A DNA stretch of 64,000 bases from Flavobacterium sp. J27 (GTDB lineage: Bacteria > Bacteroidota > Bacteroidia > Flavobacteriales > Flavobacteriaceae), in the NCBI RefSeq assembly GCF_004303025.1, contig NZ_PJQW01000010.1:19038-83037 (forward strand), in the 5' to 3' direction. Made by a program: the position numbers and the translations under genes. The notes beneath the pieces were generated by a model. The model ran no database searches. It had not been told where the DNA came from and saw only the letters and a list, made by a program, of their open reading frames with translations. The first letter of the stretch is position 1, and each line of letters begins with the position of its first letter. Of the stretch, positions 34,927-43,012 are shown piece by piece.

Positions 34927-35538
34927 ATGTTTGAAATTATTGATGTTCTTGGAACTTTAGTTTTTGCTATTTCAGGTGCTTTAACAGCTATTTATAAAAA
35001 ATTAGATTTATTTGGAGTTTATTGTATTGCATTTGTAACTGCTTTGGGTGGAGGGACATTGCGAGATGTTTTAATTGGAAACACTCCTGTAGGATGGATG
35101 CTCGATTTAAAGTATGTAGCTATCATTTTTATCGGATTTATACTGTCTCTTTTATTTAATAAGTATTTAGAAAAATTAAGAATTTCTTTATTTCTTTTCG
35201 ATACTATTGGTTTTGGTGTTTTTACATTAATTGGTATTGAGAAAGGAATAGAGCATAATCTACATCCAGTAATTTGTATTGTTTTAGGTGCTTTAACAGC
35301 TACTTTTGGAGGTGTTATCAGGGATATTTTATGTAACGAAATTCCAGTTTTGTTTCGAAAAGAAATTTATGCAACTTTGAGTATTTTAGGAGGTCTTTTG
35401 TTTTTTATTTTATTGAAATGGGGTTTGGATTTAGATCTTATTTATCTGTTATCAAGCGTTTTTATTATTTCGGCTAGAATTATAGCTTTTAAATTAAACT
35501 GGAGTTTGCCTACTGGTAATGTTTTTCTAAAAAAATAA
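34927..35538 (+). CDS. TRIC-type cation channel family protein (UPF0126)
   Basis: A 203-residue membrane protein made of two homologous halves. Each has three helices and a Gly-rich core: TALGGGTLRDVLIGNTPVGW (about 39-58) and TATFGGVIRDILCNEIPVLF (about 124-143). This is the bacterial TRIC/UPF0126 family of cation channels. Its last 29 bases overlap the 3' end of rdgB, which is read from the other strand. Confidence 0.9.
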   Translation: MFEIIDVLGTLVFAISGALTAIYKKLDLFGVYCIAFVTALGGGTLRDVLIGNTPVGWMLDLKYVAIIFIGFILSLLFNKYLEKLRISLFLFDTIGFGVFTLIGIEKGIEHNLHPVICIVLGALTATFGGVIRDILCNEIPVLFRKEIYATLSILGGLLFFILLKWGLDLDLIYLLSSVFIISARIIAFKLNWSLPTGNVFLKK

Positions 35539-36091
35539 GTAACTGTTTTACAGCTTTCGCTCTGTGGCTATAAAAACTTTTTTCTTCCATGCTTAACTCT
35601 GCAAATGTTTTATTTACTTCATTTGGTTGGAAAATAGGGTCGTACCCAAAACCTTTATTTCCTTTTTTTTCTGAAATAATATGACCATTAGCAATTCCTG
35701 TAAAAAGATGTTGTTCTTGGTTTATGTTTAACGCGATAACTGTTTTAAATTGGGCCTTTTTATTAGTAAATGGTTGTAATTCATGAAGTAGTTTGTTCAT
35801 GTTGTCTTCCGAATTTTTATGTTCGCCAGCATACCTTGCAGAATAAACACCTGGTGCGCCTTGTAACGCTTCTACTTCTAGACCTGTATCATCAGCAAAA
35901 CAGTCGTACCCAAATTTTTCACTAACATAATTTGCTTTCAAAATAGCATTTCCTTCAATGGTTGTGGCTGTTTCAGGAATATCTTCATGGCAACCTATTT
36001 CTTCTAAACTTAGAAGAGTTATTCCTTCTGGAAGCAGTTGTTGAATCTCGGCTATTTTATTTTTATTATTGGATGCAAATACTAATTTCAT
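35510..36091 (-). CDS. rdgB: Non-canonical purine NTP pyrophosphatase (RdgB/HAM1)
   Basis: A 193-residue enzyme that hydrolyses ITP, dITP and XTP to monophosphates and keeps them out of nucleic acids. Motifs: FASNNKNKIAEIQ at the start, DDTGLEVEALQGAPGVYSAR, GFGYDPIFQP and SHRAKA. The ATG at 36091 is preferred to one 24 bases upstream because homologues start MKLVFASNN. It starts 2 bp after the end of the acyltransferase gene and overlaps the TRIC gene tail to tail by 29 bp. Confidence 0.94.
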   Translation of the reverse strand: MKLVFASNNKNKIAEIQQLLPEGITLLSLEEIGCHEDIPETATTIEGNAILKANYVSEKFGYDCFADDTGLEVEALQGAPGVYSARYAGEHKNSEDNMNKLLHELQPFTNKKAQFKTVIALNINQEQHLFTGIANGHIISEKKGNKGFGYDPIFQPNEVNKTFAELSMEEKSFYSHRAKAVKQLLIFLEKHYQ

Positions 36092-36093
36092 AA

Positions 36094-36966
36094 TTAACTC
36101 TTTTTGTGTTTCCATCTTTTATGTGTCCATAAATAATATTCTGGAGCTTCGTAGATTTGTTCTTCAACTTTTCTAATAAATGCTTCAGATATTTCATAAT
36201 TAGGTATAGAACGAGCATCTTCTGTCATTATTTCCAAAGTGGCTTCATAATACCCTCTTTTGATTTTTTTAGTTTTTAGGAAGACAACATTCATATTGAG
36301 TCTTTTCGCTAATAATTCAGCACCAATATGTATAGGAGTTTCAATACCCATAAATTGATACCAATGCATACGGTGGGAATATTTGGGAGATTGGTCACTA
36401 GCGAATCCATAAATACCAAGAATGTTATTTCTTTGATTGTATTCCATTACCTTGATAGATTCTTTCGTGGTGATTAAATTTGCTTTGAATTTTGAACGAA
36501 TTTTATGTACTAAACGATCAAAATATGTATTGGCTATTTTTTTATAGATTCCATATCCTTTGTAATGAATGTAGTAGTTCATAGAAATAAGCCATTCATA
36601 ACTAGCATAATGTGCGCAGAGAAGTGCAATACTTTTATTTTTTTTCTCAAGTTCAAGGTATACATCTAAGTTAGTAATTTTAAATCTTTTTTGAATTTCT
36701 TTTTTAGAAATAGTCATCGTTTTTATCATTTCCAAAAACATATCACACATGTGAGAATAAAATTTCTTTTCTATATCTAGCCTTTCTTTTTTTGATAAAA
36801 GAGGTAAAGCTAGAGCTATATTTTCACGAACTACTTTTTTTCGGTATCCAACTACTCGATATACTAAAAAACAAATTATATCTGAAAAAAGATAGAATAG
36901 TTTAAAGGGTAAAATTGAAATAAGGTAAAGAATTGGGTAGAGTAATATATATAGTAAAAGTTGCAT
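36094..36966 (-). CDS. Lysophospholipid/lipid A acyltransferase (LpxL/HtrB family)
   Basis: A 290-residue inner-membrane acyltransferase with an N-terminal hydrophobic region (1-35). The catalytic HxxxxE appears in CAHYASYEW (His about 117), and FASDQSPKYSHRMHW is the typical Bacteroidota continuation. It should add a late acyl chain to lipid A. In an operon with rdgB; its promoter -7 element lies at 36979. Confidence 0.88.
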   Translation of the reverse strand: MQLLLYILLYPILYLISILPFKLFYLFSDIICFLVYRVVGYRKKVVRENIALALPLLSKKERLDIEKKFYSHMCDMFLEMIKTMTISKKEIQKRFKITNLDVYLELEKKNKSIALLCAHYASYEWLISMNYYIHYKGYGIYKKIANTYFDRLVHKIRSKFKANLITTKESIKVMEYNQRNNILGIYGFASDQSPKYSHRMHWYQFMGIETPIHIGAELLAKRLNMNVVFLKTKKIKRGYYEATLEIMTEDARSIPNYEISEAFIRKVEEQIYEAPEYYLWTHKRWKHKKS

Positions 36967-36978
36967 ATTATTTTTTTA

Positions 36979-36986
36979 CAAATATA
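36979..36986 (-). promoter_or_regulatory. Promoter -7 element of the acyltransferase-rdgB operon
   Basis: caaatata on plus, TATATTTG on minus, 12 bp before the start codon. Confidence 0.6.
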
Positions 36987-37049
36987 CTTCTTTAAAATCA
37001 TAAGAAAATACCTAAAGTATTATTAAATTTACAGAAAAAAAGACTAAAG

Positions 37050-37682
37050 ATGGATATGATTTTAATAGCTATCATCGGAGTAACGGCTTTGATAAGTTAT
37101 AAAGGGTTTAGTGATTATGATTTTTTTCGTAAATACGAACTTCATATAGGAAGAATTCGAGCTGGAGAGCAAATTAGAATGATTACTTCTGGATTTTTAC
37201 ATTTAGATTTCATGCATTTATTATTTAACATGATTACGCTTTATTTTTTCGCGCCTTATGTAATTCGTTTTATAGGAGATATTTACTTTTTATACGTTTA
37301 TTTTGGAAGTATGATTACTGGTAGTTTGTTAACCTTGTATTTACATAAGGATGATTATTCCTATCGTGCTATTGGTGCTTCTGGAGCGGTAATGGGGGTG
37401 ATTTACGCCTCTATTCTATTAGATGTAGATCAACAAATGCTGTTTTATGGCTTTATTCCAGGATATATTTTTGGTATTGGTTATTTGTTTTATTCTATTT
37501 ATGGGATAAAAGCGAAAAGAGATAATATAGGTCATACCGCACATTTTGGAGGAGCAATAGGAGGTTATTTAATTACACTTATGAGAGAACCTTCTCTTTT
37601 TGAGACAAATACGAAAATTATTGTATTGTTAATGGTTCCAATTGCTATATTATTCTATATGAATAAGGCAAACAAACTCTAG
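37050..37682 (+). CDS. Rhomboid family intramembrane serine protease
   Basis: A 210-residue membrane protein with six helices. HLLFNMITLYFF is the usual helix 2 motif; the catalytic Ser111 lies in GASGAVMG and the catalytic His165 in AHFGGAIGG. It should cut membrane proteins within the bilayer; targets unknown. Divergent from the acyltransferase operon. Confidence 0.92.
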   Translation: MDMILIAIIGVTALISYKGFSDYDFFRKYELHIGRIRAGEQIRMITSGFLHLDFMHLLFNMITLYFFAPYVIRFIGDIYFLYVYFGSMITGSLLTLYLHKDDYSYRAIGASGAVMGVIYASILLDVDQQMLFYGFIPGYIFGIGYLFYSIYGIKAKRDNIGHTAHFGGAIGGYLITLMREPSLFETNTKIIVLLMVPIAILFYMNKANKL

Positions 37683-37722
37683 TTTGGCACGTCTTTTGAA
37701 TAAATAAACAAAAAACAATAAT

Positions 37723-38418
37723 ATGAAAAAGCAAATTTTAACCTTAGTATTAGTAGTAACAACCATGATGAGTCAAGCACAAGAAAACAGAATTATTCAA
37801 GCCCCTCAGGTAACAGTTTCTGGGGAAGGAAAAATAAAAGTTACTCCAGATGAAGCTATCATAACGGTAGGAGTGGAGTATTCTGGTTCAGATGCTAAAG
37901 AAGTAAAGAAAAAGAATGATGAAACTGTAGATTTAGTTATTAAAACAATTAAAGGTAAAGGAATTTCGGTCTCTGATTTTCAAACCCAACAAGTTTCTTT
38001 GTATAAGAATTACGATTATCAAACAAAAAAGAATACTTATGTAGCCAGTCAAACTATAAAAATTCATTTAAAAGATTTGTCAAAATATGAAGCGGTTATG
38101 ATGGATTTAGTAAATAGTGGTATTAATCAAATTCAAGGAGTAGAGTTTAAATCTTCTAAAATGAAACATTACGAAACTGAAGCTAGAAAAAAAGCAGTTT
38201 TAGATGCTAAAATGAAGGCAGAAGATTATGTTTCGGTATTAGGACAAAAAATAGGAAAAGCAATTTTAATTTCTGATACAACACAACCAAGTTATCCACA
38301 ACCAATGTACAGAAATGTGATGGCAAAAGGTTTAGAAATGGATGCTGCTAATGAAACGTTAGCAATTGGTGAAATTGAAATTACGGCAAGTGTAACAATT
38401 AGTTTTATTTTAGAATAA
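37723..38418 (+). CDS. SIMPL domain protein (DUF541), exported
   Basis: A 231-residue protein: signal peptide (1-19, SQAQ) and one SIMPL domain (VTVSGEGKIKVTPDEAIITV, then GISVSDFQTQQVSLYKNYDY and AVLDAKMKAEDYVSVLG). Periplasmic proteins of this family form ring-like oligomers; the function is unclear. It lies 40 bp behind the rhomboid gene, perhaps in the same transcript. A second SIMPL-like gene lies at 43012. Confidence 0.88.
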   Translation: MKKQILTLVLVVTTMMSQAQENRIIQAPQVTVSGEGKIKVTPDEAIITVGVEYSGSDAKEVKKKNDETVDLVIKTIKGKGISVSDFQTQQVSLYKNYDYQTKKNTYVASQTIKIHLKDLSKYEAVMMDLVNSGINQIQGVEFKSSKMKHYETEARKKAVLDAKMKAEDYVSVLGQKIGKAILISDTTQPSYPQPMYRNVMAKGLEMDAANETLAIGEIEITASVTISFILE

Positions 38419-38439
38419 ATAATAGAAATACAATAAATA

Positions 38440-38469
38440 AAAAAAGCATCAAGAAATTGATGCTTTTTT
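38440..38469. terminator. Bidirectional terminator between SIMPL gene and tRNA-Tyr
   Basis: 13-bp stem aaaaaagcatcaa / ttgatgctttttt with loop gaaa. It has a T run in both directions, so it serves the SIMPL gene on plus and the tRNA on minus. Confidence 0.85.
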
Positions 38470-38471
38470 TG

Positions 38472-38552
38472 TGGGGAGAGCAGGATTCGAACCTGCGAAG
38501 GTTTCCCAGCAGATTTACAGTCTGCCCTCGTTGGCCGCTTGAGTATCTCCCC
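38472..38552 (-). tRNA. tRNA-Tyr (anticodon GTA)
   Basis: Acceptor arms ggggaga and tctcccc pair, the T arm reads ggttcgaatcc, and the anticodon GTA lies at 38516-38518 within a paired 5-bp stem. There is a long variable arm, as expected for bacterial tRNA-Tyr. The 3' CCA is not encoded: the discriminator A is followed by CA and A residues. Confidence 0.95.
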
Positions 38553-38583
38553 AGCCTGTGTCGCTACTTTGACTTAGCGATTG

Positions 38584-38613
38584 CAAATATAATACAGTTT
38601 TTAATACTTGCAA
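38584..38613 (-). promoter_or_regulatory. tRNA-Tyr promoter with consensus -33 and -7
   Basis: On the minus strand TTG (38613-38611), a 19-bp spacer and TATATTTG (38591-38584) form a full Bacteroidota consensus promoter, 31 bp before the mature tRNA. Confidence 0.75.
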
Positions 38614-38670
38614 ATAAAAAATCAGCTATTTTTTTAATAATTTTATAACTGTTTGTAAATGAAAAGTATA

Positions 38671-38697
38671 AAAAAATCTCCTTAAGGAGATTTTTTT
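38671..38697 (-). terminator. Terminator of the TlpA-like gene
   Basis: Nearly continuous palindrome aaaaaatctcctt / aaggagatttttt, with T run on the minus strand, 22 bp past the stop codon. Confidence 0.8.
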
Positions 38698-38719
38698 ATT
38701 TTTTGAGGTAATACTATAA

Positions 38720-39892
38720 TTATAAGCCTAAAAGTTCTCTAACTTTTGTTTTTAATTCATCACCTCTTAAGTCTTTTGCAACGATATTTCCTTTTTCATC
38801 TAAAATAAATGTAGCTGGAATACTTTCCACATGGTATAGTTTTGCAATTGGTTCTTCCCAATGTTTTAAATTAGATATATGATTCCATACCAAACCATCT
38901 TTTGCAATTGCTTCTTTCCATTTATTTCCATCTTTATCCAATGAAACACCTATAATGTTTAATCCTTTTTCGTGTAATTCATTGTATAAGGCTACTACAT
39001 TAGGATTCTCTACTCGACAAGGTTTACACCAAGAAGCCCAAAAATCGATGATGGTTACCTTTCCTAAAGACTCTTTTAAAGAAATTGTTTTTCCTTCTGG
39101 TGAAGGCGCACTAAAATCTGGTGCAGGAGCTCCTACTTGTACTGCGGCATCTGTTTCAGTAGTTGTTTTTGTTTCAGTAGTTGTCGCAGAATCGATAGCC
39201 TGTTTAATTTTTTTGCCTACTTTAGTATCTAATAATGATTTGTCAAATTTTTCATAATACCCTTTTGCTTCCTCTGGTGTACAACCACCGCCCATAAGCA
39301 TACTTTCTAATAATAGAGCAGAAACATAAGCTTTAGGATTTGAAGTAATAAAAGCGATATAAGTCTCCTTAATGTCTTTTTGAGTTTTTTCTTGTATAAC
39401 CGCAAAATCTTTCATGATTTGATTAATTGTAGCGGTATCTTGAGTCATTTGCGCATTCTTTATTTTTTCGCTATTTATTTTTTTGAAATTTTCAATTTCT
39501 TTTGTAGCTTGAGTTGCTTTATCATTAAATTCTTGAAATTTTGTATTATTATAGGTGCCACCAATTTTTGATTTGTGAATACTATCATTATCAAATTCAA
39601 TTTCTGTTTTGCCTTCTTCTAAAATAATGGGTAAGGCTAACATTCCATTTTCAGGTTTTATATAAGCAACGTCTAAACCAACTGTTTCTCCTTTAAATTC
39701 AAATTTGTTGTTTTCTACAATTGCTGTATCTTTTGCAATTGGCATTCCCTTGTCATCTTGTAATTCTAAAATTAATTTTTTACCATTTTCAAGACCTTTA
39801 ACAGTCCCAGTAATTTGATATTCATTTTCTAAAGCTTTCTCACAAGATGTAAATGCAAAAGCTGTAACTAGTAATACTAAAATTTTCTTCAT
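38720..39892 (-). CDS. TlpA-like thioredoxin lipoprotein with DUF4369 domain
   Basis: A 390-residue lipoprotein (lipobox FTSC, Cys17). An N-terminal DUF4369 beta domain (about 24-130), a helical linker (about 130-235), a Thr/Glu-rich hinge, and a C-terminal thioredoxin domain with WCKPC (Cys289 and Cys292). It should reduce or transfer disulphides in the periplasm, as TlpA/ResA do. Common Bacteroidota architecture. Single gene with a -7 element at 39919. Confidence 0.9.
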   Translation of the reverse strand: MKKILVLLVTAFAFTSCEKALENEYQITGTVKGLENGKKLILELQDDKGMPIAKDTAIVENNKFEFKGETVGLDVAYIKPENGMLALPIILEEGKTEIEFDNDSIHKSKIGGTYNNTKFQEFNDKATQATKEIENFKKINSEKIKNAQMTQDTATINQIMKDFAVIQEKTQKDIKETYIAFITSNPKAYVSALLLESMLMGGGCTPEEAKGYYEKFDKSLLDTKVGKKIKQAIDSATTTETKTTTETDAAVQVGAPAPDFSAPSPEGKTISLKESLGKVTIIDFWASWCKPCRVENPNVVALYNELHEKGLNIIGVSLDKDGNKWKEAIAKDGLVWNHISNLKHWEEPIAKLYHVESIPATFILDEKGNIVAKDLRGDELKTKVRELLGL

Positions 39893-39918
39893 TTATAATT
39901 TTGTCATTTAATTTTAAG

Positions 39919-39926
39919 CAAATGTA
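39919..39926 (-). promoter_or_regulatory. -7 element of the TlpA-like gene
   Basis: caaatgta on plus, TAcaTTTG on minus, 26 bp before the start codon. Confidence 0.6.
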
Positions 39927-39969
39927 TTTAAATAAATACACTATTATAGTAATTTAGATTTAAAATTTT

Positions 39970-40006
39970 CATAAAAAAATCAGGTACTTAGACCTGATTT
40001 TTTATG
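39970..40006 (-). terminator. Terminator of the persulfide operon
   Basis: Stem with core tcaggt / acctga extended by A/T pairs, 6-nt loop, T run on minus, 11 bp past the stop codon at 40018. Confidence 0.8.
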
Positions 40007-40017
40007 AAAAATAGTTT

Positions 40018-41427
40018 TTATTTTAATGTTGAAGGGCAAACATAATTAGTCAAAGAAATATTCGTATTTCTAATGCCTGCCATTCCTTTTTCTACATTTA
40101 TCATATTGTGATAGCCTCTAGATTTCATTATTGAAGCCCAAATTACTGAACGATACCCACCTGCACAATGTACGTAAAAAGGATCTTCTTTTGGTATTTC
40201 AGCTAAATGATCATTAATAAAGTCTAAAGGAATGTTAATAGCATTTTCTACATGTTCTGCCGTAAATTCTCCTGGTTTTCTTGCATCGACTACAATTGCT
40301 TTTTCATAATTTGAAGCAAAGACTTCTGGAGTAATTGAAGTAATAGAATCAACTTCATATCCTTCTTTCTTCCACGCCTCCATACCTCCATTTAAATATC
40401 CTAAAGTGTTGTCAAAGCCTACTCGAGATAAACGGGTTACCGTTTCTTCTTCTTTTCCTTCAGGAGTTATTAGTAAAATAGGTTGTTTCACATCTCGTAT
40501 TAATGCGCCTACCCATGGTGCAAATTGACCATGTAAACCAATAAAAATTGAATTTGGAACATGTTCTTTAATATAATCATATTCATTTCTTACATCCAAA
40601 ATTACGGCTTCAGTTTGATTTGCAATTGCTTCAAATTCTTTAGGAGTAAGAGGTTTATTTGCCTTTTCTTTCACTGAATCTAGACTTTCGTAGCCCTCAA
40701 TATTCATCAATACATTTTGAGGAAAATAGGCAGGAGGAGGCAATAATCCATCAAGAAGTTCGTTTTTAAACTCTTCTAATGTCATATCGGCTCTTAATGC
40801 ATAGTTTGACTTTTTTTGGTTTCCTAAGGTATCTGTTGTTTCTTTACTCATGTTTTTTCCACAAGCACTTCCCGCACCATGATTTGGATATACAATTAAA
40901 GAATCTTCTAGCGGCATAATTTTGCTTCGAAGCGATTGAAATAAGTATTCTGCTAATTTCTCTTGTGTTAAATCGGCTACTAATTTTTGTGCCAAATCAG
41001 GTCTGCCCACGTCACCAATAAATAAGGTATCACCTGTTATAATACCATGATTTTTACCATTTTCATCTGTAATTAAATAGCAAGTGCTTTCTAAAGTGTG
41101 TCCTGGTGTGTGTATGGCTTTTATAGTATACTTACCAATGGTAAACTCTTGATCGTCTGTTGCAATGATAGCTTCAAAATTTGGTTTAGCAGTTGGTCCA
41201 TACACTATTTTTGCACCTGTTTTTTGGGCTAAATCTAAATGTCCAGAAACAAAATCTGCGTGAAAATGAGTTTCAAAAATGTATTTTATAGTAGCATTAT
41301 CTTTTTTGGCTCTTTCAATATAAGGTTCTACTTCTCTTAGAGGATCGAATATAGCAGCTTCTCCATTATTCTCAATATAATAAGCAGCATGGGCAATACA
41401 ACCCGTATATATTTGTTCTATTTTCAT
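40018..41427 (-). CDS. Metallo-beta-lactamase/double-rhodanese protein (persulfide dioxygenase-like)
   Basis: A 469-residue fusion. The N-terminal MBL domain (1-245) has THFHADFVSGHLDL, HTPGHTLES and GDTLFIGDVGRPDL as in ETHE1-type persulfide dioxygenases. Two rhodanese domains follow. In the first (about 262-355) the active loop reads TPEGKE and has no Cys, so it should be inactive. The second (about 365-460) has HCAGGYRS with Cys421. This is the domain order of CstB, which oxidises persulfides and moves sulfane sulfur. In one operon with TauE and a Crp/Fnr regulator. Confidence 0.9.
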   Translation of the reverse strand: MKIEQIYTGCIAHAAYYIENNGEAAIFDPLREVEPYIERAKKDNATIKYIFETHFHADFVSGHLDLAQKTGAKIVYGPTAKPNFEAIIATDDQEFTIGKYTIKAIHTPGHTLESTCYLITDENGKNHGIITGDTLFIGDVGRPDLAQKLVADLTQEKLAEYLFQSLRSKIMPLEDSLIVYPNHGAGSACGKNMSKETTDTLGNQKKSNYALRADMTLEEFKNELLDGLLPPPAYFPQNVLMNIEGYESLDSVKEKANKPLTPKEFEAIANQTEAVILDVRNEYDYIKEHVPNSIFIGLHGQFAPWVGALIRDVKQPILLITPEGKEEETVTRLSRVGFDNTLGYLNGGMEAWKKEGYEVDSITSITPEVFASNYEKAIVVDARKPGEFTAEHVENAINIPLDFINDHLAEIPKEDPFYVHCAGGYRSVIWASIMKSRGYHNMINVEKGMAGIRNTNISLTNYVCPSTLK

Positions 41428-41449
41428 GTCAAATAAAATTTTATGACTA

Positions 41450-41457
41450 CAAATCTA
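41450..41457 (-). promoter_or_regulatory. -7 element before the MBL/rhodanese gene
   Basis: caaatcta on plus, TAgaTTTG on minus, 22 bp before the start codon; the candidate operator centre lies about 33 bp upstream of this element. Confidence 0.6.
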
Positions 41458-41479
41458 CAAATAATATATTTTAATGGAG

Positions 41480-41493
41480 GTAACCTTAGTTAC
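41480..41493. promoter_or_regulatory. Candidate Crp/Fnr operator before the MBL/rhodanese gene
   Basis: gtaac-ctta-gttac is an inverted repeat of 5-bp arms with a 4-bp spacer, the geometry of Crp/Fnr sites. Its centre is near -40 of the promoter whose -7 is at 41450, as in class II activation. It overlaps the tauE stop codon. Confidence 0.6.
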
Positions 41494-42275
41494 ATTAATT
41501 CTTTACCAGTAATGATTATGGCCATTGCCAAGACAAAATAAGCAAACCCTTTTTTTAATTGCACTTCATCAATGTATTTACTAATGTAAGTTCCCGTAAA
41601 AATGCCTATCATTGAAATAATAGAGAAAGGAATTAAGAAATTCCAATGAATGTCTATATTTTGTAAATCTCCCAAAAAACCAATTAGCGAATTCATTGCA
41701 ATAATAAACATAGAGGTGCCTACCGCTTTTTTCATTGGTAACTTAGCTATTAATAATAACGATGGAATGATTAAAAATCCTCCGCCAGCACCTACTAAAC
41801 CAATAATGATACCAATGCAAATATTTTGAATAATGATTTTAATCAAATACTGTTTCTGAGTTACTTCTTTGAGGTTTATTTTTGTTTTTTTAATCATTGA
41901 TAATGCGGCAAAAAGCATGATTAATGCAAACAAAAGCATCAAGAATGTGTTTTTGGTTAGAATAATATCATTTTTTTGAAAAATAACACTTGGAATATTC
42001 GGAACAATATATTTACGTGTCATAAAGACACCTATAAAAGAAGGAATAGCAAAGATAATTCCGGTTTTAATATCAACTAATTTCTTTCTATAATTTAGTG
42101 TAGCACCAAAAGCAGAAGATGTACCCACTACAAAAAGAGAATAGGCCGCACTTACAACAGGATTGTATCCTAGTACATACACTAATAATGGAACGGTAAG
42201 TATAGAGCCACCACCACCTGTTAATCCTAAAATAATTCCAATAAAAAATGCGCCTAAATACCCTAATAATTCCAT
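41490..42275 (-). CDS. TauE/SafE family anion exporter
   Basis: A 261-residue membrane protein with about eight helices and the duplicated family motif GLTGGGGSILTVPLLVYVLG (about 18-37) and GLVGAGGGFLIIPSLLLIAK (about 157-176). TauE/SafE proteins export sulfite, thiosulfate or sulfoacetate. Here it should remove the sulfur oxyanions made by persulfide oxidation. Its start shares one base with the end of the Crp/Fnr gene. Confidence 0.88.
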   Translation of the reverse strand: MELLGYLGAFFIGIILGLTGGGGSILTVPLLVYVLGYNPVVSAAYSLFVVGTSSAFGATLNYRKKLVDIKTGIIFAIPSFIGVFMTRKYIVPNIPSVIFQKNDIILTKNTFLMLLFALIMLFAALSMIKKTKINLKEVTQKQYLIKIIIQNICIGIIIGLVGAGGGFLIIPSLLLIAKLPMKKAVGTSMFIIAMNSLIGFLGDLQNIDIHWNFLIPFSIISMIGIFTGTYISKYIDEVQLKKGFAYFVLAMAIIITGKELM

Positions 42276-42931
42276 TAAATAAATATTATTTCTATTTTAT
42301 TTCTATGAAGTTTTATTTTTCCTTGTAATTCTAAACTCTTCAATAATCTAGAAATAACAACTCTAGAAGTATGCATGTCATAAGCAATTTGTTGATGTGT
42401 ATTATTAATTTCTGTGCTTCCGATTACTTTAGCTTTATCTGTTAAATATTTATACAAGCGTTCGTCTAAGTTCATAAAAGCAAGTGTATCTATTGCTTCG
42501 AGCATTTCGTTTAAACGAATAGTATAACTTTCAAAAACAAAATTTCTCCATGTTTTGTATTTTGTTAGCCATTCTTCCATTTTTTCAACAGGAATCATAA
42601 GCATAGCTCCGTCATTTTCTGCAATAGCTCTAATTTTACTTTTGGATTTACCCATGCAGCAGGTTAATGTCATGGCACAAGTATCACCCCGTTCTAAAAA
42701 ATAAAGTAGTAACTCGTCTCCATTTTCATCCTCACGTAGAATTTTAATAGCACCTTGTAATAAAAGAGGCATTGATTTAATGTAATCACCTATTTCAATT
42801 AGATAATCATCGGCTTTAAATTCTTTATATGTAGCTACTTTTTCAATGTCTTGTAGCAATTCTTCTTCAAAAATATAACCGTAAGCTTGTTCTAAAACTT
42901 CTTTCATTCCAGATTTTTTGTAAAGATACAT
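42275..42931 (-). CDS. Crp/Fnr family regulator with clustered cysteines
   Basis: A 218-residue protein: N-terminal cyclic-nucleotide-binding fold (about 20-140) and C-terminal winged helix (about 155-218: HQQIAYDMHTSRVVISRLLK). The effector domain has CAMTLTCCMG (Cys85, Cys91, Cys92) near the region where Crp binds cAMP, which suggests thiol or persulfide sensing, not cAMP. Lying at the head of a persulfide operon, it probably senses sulfide stress. A start at the ATG at 42907 (MKEVLEQ) is as likely as 42931. Confidence 0.88.
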   Translation of the reverse strand: MYLYKKSGMKEVLEQAYGYIFEEELLQDIEKVATYKEFKADDYLIEIGDYIKSMPLLLQGAIKILREDENGDELLLYFLERGDTCAMTLTCCMGKSKSKIRAIAENDGAMLMIPVEKMEEWLTKYKTWRNFVFESYTIRLNEMLEAIDTLAFMNLDERLYKYLTDKAKVIGSTEINNTHQQIAYDMHTSRVVISRLLKSLELQGKIKLHRNKIEIIFI

Positions 42932-42948
42932 TTTATATTAAATTGAAG

Positions 42949-42968
42949 TATGTTACTTTTGTTACATA
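42949..42968. promoter_or_regulatory. Candidate operator before the Crp/Fnr gene
   Basis: Outer arms tatgt / acata are inverted, and gttac occurs twice with a tttt spacer in between. The shared gttac with the site at 41480 suggests the same regulator binds here, as autoregulation. Confidence 0.45.
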
Positions 42969-42971
42969 AGT

Positions 42972-43012
42972 AAAAAAGCCGATTCAAATGTATTTATTGA
43001 ATCGGCTTTTTT
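42972..43012 (-). terminator. Terminator of the SIMPL-like gene
   Basis: 16-bp stem: aaaaaagccgattcaa pairs exactly with ttgaatcggctttttt, 9-nt loop; it begins at the stop codon of the gene ending at 43012. Confidence 0.85.
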
